Shown here one piece after another: positions 60,641-64,000 of a stretch of DNA of 64,000 nucleotides. Each line of letters starts with the position of its first letter. Within the stretch, counting starts at the first letter, position 1. Both the position numbers and the translations under genes were made by a program. The notes beneath the pieces were generated by a model. The model did not search any database and had not been told where the DNA came from. It worked only from the letters and a program-made list of their open reading frames with translations. This DNA is from Clostridia bacterium (GTDB lineage Bacteria; Bacillota; Clostridia; Lachnospirales; Lachnospiraceae): NCBI GenBank assembly GCA_910576205.1, contig CAJTHL010000010.1, positions 1 through 64,000 on the forward strand. The letters run 5' to 3'.

Positions 60641-62863
60641 TCATTGTCCTGGCTTTATGTAATGCTCCAGAATCCGTATAAGCGTCTCCCCGTCAATGGG
60701 CTTCGCCATATGGGCGTTCATGCCAGCTTCCAGGCAACGCCGCTTATCCTCATCGTAGGCGTTAGCCGTCATGGCAATAATGGGCACGTTCAAAGCGTCC
60801 TCCCTGTTAAGAGCCCGGATAGACCGGGCGGCTTCCAGCCCGTCCATCACAGGCATCATGACATCCATAAGAACCCCGTCAAAAGTTCCGGGCTCACTGG
60901 CTGCAAATATATCCAGCGCCTCCCTGCCGTTCATGGCAGGAGTCACCTCAATGCCCACATCCTCCAGCATGTACTGGGCAATCTCCATGTTCAGTTCATT
61001 GTCCTCGGCCACAAGAAGGCGCGCGCCCGCAAGCTCCACCTCCCTGCATACCTCCTCCGGACTTTCCCTGACCTCCCAGTCGATGGTAAGAGGCAGCTCC
61101 AGGGTAAAACAGGTGCCTACATTTAACTGGCTCTCCACCGAGAGCGCGCCCCCCATAAGATCCACAAACTGCTTTGTGATGGTCATGCCCAGGCCCGTAC
61201 CCTTGTAAATGGTGCGCGTGCCGTCATCCTCCTGGGAAAAGGCCTCAAAAATATGTGGCAGAAATTCCGGCCTCATGCCCACACCGGTATCCTCCACCTC
61301 CAGGCGGAAAAGAACCTCATCCTCCACCGCGGAAAGCTCCTGTATCCGGAAATAAATCTTTCCCCCGTCCGGGGTAAATTTCACCGCATTTCCCAGTATA
61401 TTTATCAGCACCTGTCTTAGATGCAGCTCGTCTCCCAGCACATGGGGATGGGAAAGCTCCTCAAACTCCTCCACCAGCTCCACGGCCCTTCCCTGGAGCT
61501 GCCCGCCGATAATGGAGGTACAGTGCCCAATGACCTGCCGCATGTCCATGGGTTCCCGGGCAATCTGTGTCTTGCCGCTCTCAATCCGGGACATATCCAG
61601 TACGTCGTTCACCAGGCTTAAAAGATGGCCGGAAGAGCTCTCAATCTTGTGAAGGCAGTCCTCCACCCGCTCTGGTTCTTCCAGATTCTTCAAGGCAATG
61701 TCCGTCATGCCCATAATGCCGTTGATAGGCGTACGGATATCATGGGACATGTGAGACAGGAAATTGCTCTTGGCCACACTGGCCGCGTTGGCCGCGTCTG
61801 CGGCGTCTTTTAGCATCTCATTTGTTTTTCTCTGGTGCTCTATAATACGCTTGTCGCTCTTCTTGGCCATAAAGAAAAACAGGAGGAGGCCGATCATCAG
61901 CACTGCCAGAGACACGATAGCTGTGGCATAGACAACGGCCATATTGAGAAATTCCGTGGTTCCGGCCCCCAGCACCTCCGTGGGCACAAAGGTCAGCACA
62001 GACCAGTCTGTCTGTCCCACCGGGGAAGCCGCCACAAAATACTTCTCCTCCCCGTAGGCAAATTCATAGCCGGCGCTTACGCGCCCCCCGATATTTTCCC
62101 GCATATCCTTTAGGCTTCCGCCATGGATAAACGTATACTCCTCCAGTGCAGTCAGGATATTGTACCCATCAATAAACCCGCCCTCGCACTTGTGGCGGTA
62201 CAGCCTGCGCCCGTTGGGATTGATGACATACACATGGCTCTTATTGGCAAACACATCCGCGTCAAAAGCCTCCTGGAAAACCGTGATATTCACCACCACC
62301 CCCACATGGGTGATCTCCCTTCCCCCAAGCTCCACAGAAGTATCCATCTTTTTCAGAAAGAGAATATAGGTACTGCCATCCATGCGGTAATCCAGGGTGG
62401 TCACCAGCTCCTGGCGCTCCTGGTCAGCCGCCAGAAGGGCCGCGTCCCGCCAGTTGCTTGTTGCCCCATCCGACACATAAAGCCGAGCCTCACTGTCAAA
62501 GGCCAGCACCGAACCTGGCTCCAGCTCCAGATAGTCCCCGATCTCCTCAAGCCTTTTTGTCACCTCCCGGGAATCCTGGGCGCTGGTCTCTGCCAGAAGA
62601 TTTTCCACGGTATTGGTAACGGTCCGGTAATGGCGCACCGCAGATTGTATTACCTGGGTAACTTTGTCCGATATTTCAATCAGATGGGAATTCCGCTCCC
62701 GAAACAGGGTTTCATCCAGATATCCATAAAAAAACAGCGTTCCGGTCAACGCCAGAACAGCCAGCAGAGCTACCACCGTCAGAGGCAGCGTCCGCTCCCG
62801 TCTCTTAAGCCTGCGGTCCGTCTGCTCTGCCATTCCCTGGGACTGTATTTCCAGTAAAGCCAT
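60641..62863 (-). CDS. Hybrid sensor histidine kinase with receiver domain
   Basis: The 740-residue protein has two membrane segments (about 27-48 and 310-332) flanking a large outside sensor of the Cache type, then HisKA (H374 in S-H-D-I-R-T-P), HATPase (N-A-V-K-F-T-P-D-G-G, D-T-G-V-G-M) and a C-terminal receiver with phosphoacceptor D667 (L-M-D-V-M-M-P). Such kinases are common in Lachnospiraceae. It lies 26 bases upstream of the solute-binding lipoprotein gene on the same strand. Confidence 0.92.
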   Translation of the reverse strand: MALLEIQSQGMAEQTDRRLKRRERTLPLTVVALLAVLALTGTLFFYGYLDETLFRERNSHLIEISDKVTQVIQSAVRHYRTVTNTVENLLAETSAQDSREVTKRLEEIGDYLELEPGSVLAFDSEARLYVSDGATSNWRDAALLAADQERQELVTTLDYRMDGSTYILFLKKMDTSVELGGREITHVGVVVNITVFQEAFDADVFANKSHVYVINPNGRRLYRHKCEGGFIDGYNILTALEEYTFIHGGSLKDMRENIGGRVSAGYEFAYGEEKYFVAASPVGQTDWSVLTFVPTEVLGAGTTEFLNMAVVYATAIVSLAVLMIGLLLFFFMAKKSDKRIIEHQRKTNEMLKDAADAANAASVAKSNFLSHMSHDIRTPINGIMGMTDIALKNLEEPERVEDCLHKIESSSGHLLSLVNDVLDMSRIESGKTQIAREPMDMRQVIGHCTSIIGGQLQGRAVELVEEFEELSHPHVLGDELHLRQVLINILGNAVKFTPDGGKIYFRIQELSAVEDEVLFRLEVEDTGVGMRPEFLPHIFEAFSQEDDGTRTIYKGTGLGMTITKQFVDLMGGALSVESQLNVGTCFTLELPLTIDWEVRESPEEVCREVELAGARLLVAEDNELNMEIAQYMLEDVGIEVTPAMNGREALDIFAASEPGTFDGVLMDVMMPVMDGLEAARSIRALNREDALNVPIIAMTANAYDEDKRRCLEAGMNAHMAKPIDGETLIRILEHYIKPGQ

Positions 62864-62893
62864 GACTTTTTACGTCCTCCTGTGGGGCCTTTT

Positions 62894-62922
62894 TTGAAAT
62901 ATTGTATCCTAACTGCTATTTT
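62894..62922 (+). promoter_or_regulatory. Promoter for the GH3 gene in the divergent region
   Basis: TTGAAA (62894-62899) and TATTTT (62917-62922) are 17 bases apart on the plus strand. A TACAAT at 62901-62906 on the minus strand could serve the kinase gene. The 62864-63031 gap holds nothing else evident. Confidence 0.45.
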
Positions 62923-63031
62923 ATAGAAAGATGATGGAAAAGTCAAGAATGGGGGAGGCAGGAAATAGCCCTTGACCAAAGATGCGGGGCATTTTATAAT
63001 CAAAGCAGAAAAATATAACGGAGATAAAAAA

Positions 63032-64000
63032 GTGAGCAAAAGATATGCCCGCAGAAGAGCAAGAAAACGGCATCTCAGAAGAAGGCTTCCCCTTCTTCTG
63101 GGCAGCGCGGTTTTCCTGCTCCTGTGCTGTACTGTTTTTTTAATAGGGAAGGAATCTGACCGGACTGTGGATGAATTATCCCGTCTGTATGCTGTAGGCG
63201 GACATTTTATGAAAACAACCCTTGAAAATCTGTCTTATGAAAAATCTTTGGAAGAGCTTCGGGAGCCCTCAGGTCCTGCGGCCTCCCTGCCTGACAGCAG
63301 CGCTGTTGAAGAGATGCCCCCGGATATATCCCCCCAGGAACCGGTTTTGGAGGAAGAGCGCATTCTTTTGGAGCTTCTCCGGCAGATGTCCCTGGAGGAG
63401 AAGGTAGGGCAGATGTTTATTGCCCGGTGTCCTTCGGAAAACGCGGTGAATAATATTAAAGATTTCCATCTTGGCGGGTATATTCTCTTTGCCCGGGATT
63501 TTGAGGGGATTACCAGGGAACAGGCCAAAGAAAAAATCCAGGGGTTCCAGGAGGCCTCTCCTATCCCAATGCTCATCGGCGTAGATGAGGAGGGCGGAAG
63601 CGTAACCCGCGTCAGCAGATTCCCGGCCTTCAGGGACGCGCCCTTTCCCTCCTCCCAGGAGCTGTACCAGGCCGGGGGATTTGAGGCTGTGAAAGCGGAT
63701 GCCCGGGAAAAATCCAGGCTTCTTAAGGAAACCGGCGTCAACGTCAATTTCGCCCCTGTGGCAGACGTATCCCAGAATCCGGAGGATTTTATCTTCAAAC
63801 GCTCCTTCGGACAAAGCGCGGATTTAACCGCCCAATATGTGGAAACCATTGTAAACGTTATGCAGGAGGAAGGAATGGGCTGTGTGCTGAAGCATTTCCC
63901 CGGCTATGGGAATAACGCGGACACCCACACAGGCATCGCCTACGACAGCCGCCCCTATGACACCTTTGTGTCCTCGGATTTCCTCCCCTTCCAGGCCGGC
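63032..64000 (+). CDS. GH3 beta-N-acetylglucosaminidase-like protein, cut by window end
   Basis: The first 323 residues are in the window. A basic N-terminus precedes one membrane segment (about 20-40), then a Glu/Pro-rich linker and a GH3 domain: L-S-L-E-E-K-V-G-Q-M-F, then G-V-D-E-E-G-G-S-V-T-R, F-A-P-V-A-D-V and K-H-F-P-G-Y-G-N-N-A-D-T-H. The K-H-F-P-G and D-T-H motifs are those of NagZ-type glucosaminidases, though the second His of K-H-F-P-G-H-G is Tyr here. The GTG start at 63032 follows CGGAGA. It is divergent from the kinase gene. Confidence 0.85.
   Translation, partial: MSKRYARRRARKRHLRRRLPLLLGSAVFLLLCCTVFLIGKESDRTVDELSRLYAVGGHFMKTTLENLSYEKSLEELREPSGPAASLPDSSAVEEMPPDISPQEPVLEEERILLELLRQMSLEEKVGQMFIARCPSENAVNNIKDFHLGGYILFARDFEGITREQAKEKIQGFQEASPIPMLIGVDEEGGSVTRVSRFPAFRDAPFPSSQELYQAGGFEAVKADAREKSRLLKETGVNVNFAPVADVSQNPEDFIFKRSFGQSADLTAQYVETIVNVMQEEGMGCVLKHFPGYGNNADTHTGIAYDSRPYDTFVSSDFLPFQAG

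Noticed and set aside
1..64000. tRNA or rRNA genes
   Set aside because: None of the intergenic gaps shows the cloverleaf-type conserved boxes or rRNA sequence; all are accounted for by promoters, hairpins, the riboswitch or the candidate RNA.

Overview
The window looks like a chromosome segment from a gut-type Lachnospiraceae (Clostridia) with a mobile-element block at its left end. The core genes (apt-relA, addB-addA, lipoproteins, AraC regulators, hybrid histidine kinase) and the Tn1549/Tn4451-type mobile genes are all typical of that group. The species cannot be named from the sequence.

Positions 1 to about 18.85 kb are a nested set of mobile elements. The outermost layer (A) is one end of a Tn1549-like integrative conjugative element: a DUF6017/replication-type protein, a DUF5348 protein, PcfB and the first 98 codons of a VirD4 coupling protein, followed to the right by Tn916-type DR2 repeats that mark the element end. 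virD4 is cut at 16382 by a second element (B), which carries only a large serine recombinase. That recombinase gene is itself cut after about 32 codons by a third element (C, about 13.46 kb, 2773-16234). C is Tn4451-like (tnpV, tnpW, tnpX). It carries a mobC-like gene, oriT-like hairpins and a defence cargo: an XRE regulator, hsdM, hsdS, a membrane protein of unknown function, a YhcG/DUF1016 nuclease and hsdR. Joining the two recombinase halves at a shared dinucleotide restores a continuous reading frame.

From 18.9 to 30.1 kb the chromosome carries two AraC regulators, a cupin protein, a nickel/peptide-type ABC importer preceded by a cobalamin riboswitch and a consensus promoter, an alpha/beta hydrolase, an HD hydrolase, a divergent DeoC and a decayed Uma2 gene. 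From 30.2 to 46.3 kb, all on the minus strand, lie addA, addB, an FtsX-type exporter with its ATPase, a lipoprotein, relA/spoT and apt. Between the exporter and the lipoprotein is a stretch of about 530 nt with a perfect sigma-A promoter and an intrinsic terminator but no plausible protein, which is a candidate noncoding RNA.

From 46.6 to 64 kb there is a CAP-domain lipoprotein, an ECF sigma factor with a DUF4179 partner, a RibD/DHFR-like reductase, a five-gene cluster (SPFH/flotillin, MoxR ATPase, DUF5682, vWA, twin-SWIM protein), a solute-binding lipoprotein next to a hybrid histidine kinase, and the start of a GH3 glycosidase that runs off the window. No tRNA, rRNA or CRISPR array was seen. 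The most notable observations are the three-level nesting, the RM operon with two unusual extra genes, the candidate noncoding RNA, the B12-controlled importer and the MoxR/vWA/DUF5682/SWIM/SPFH cluster.
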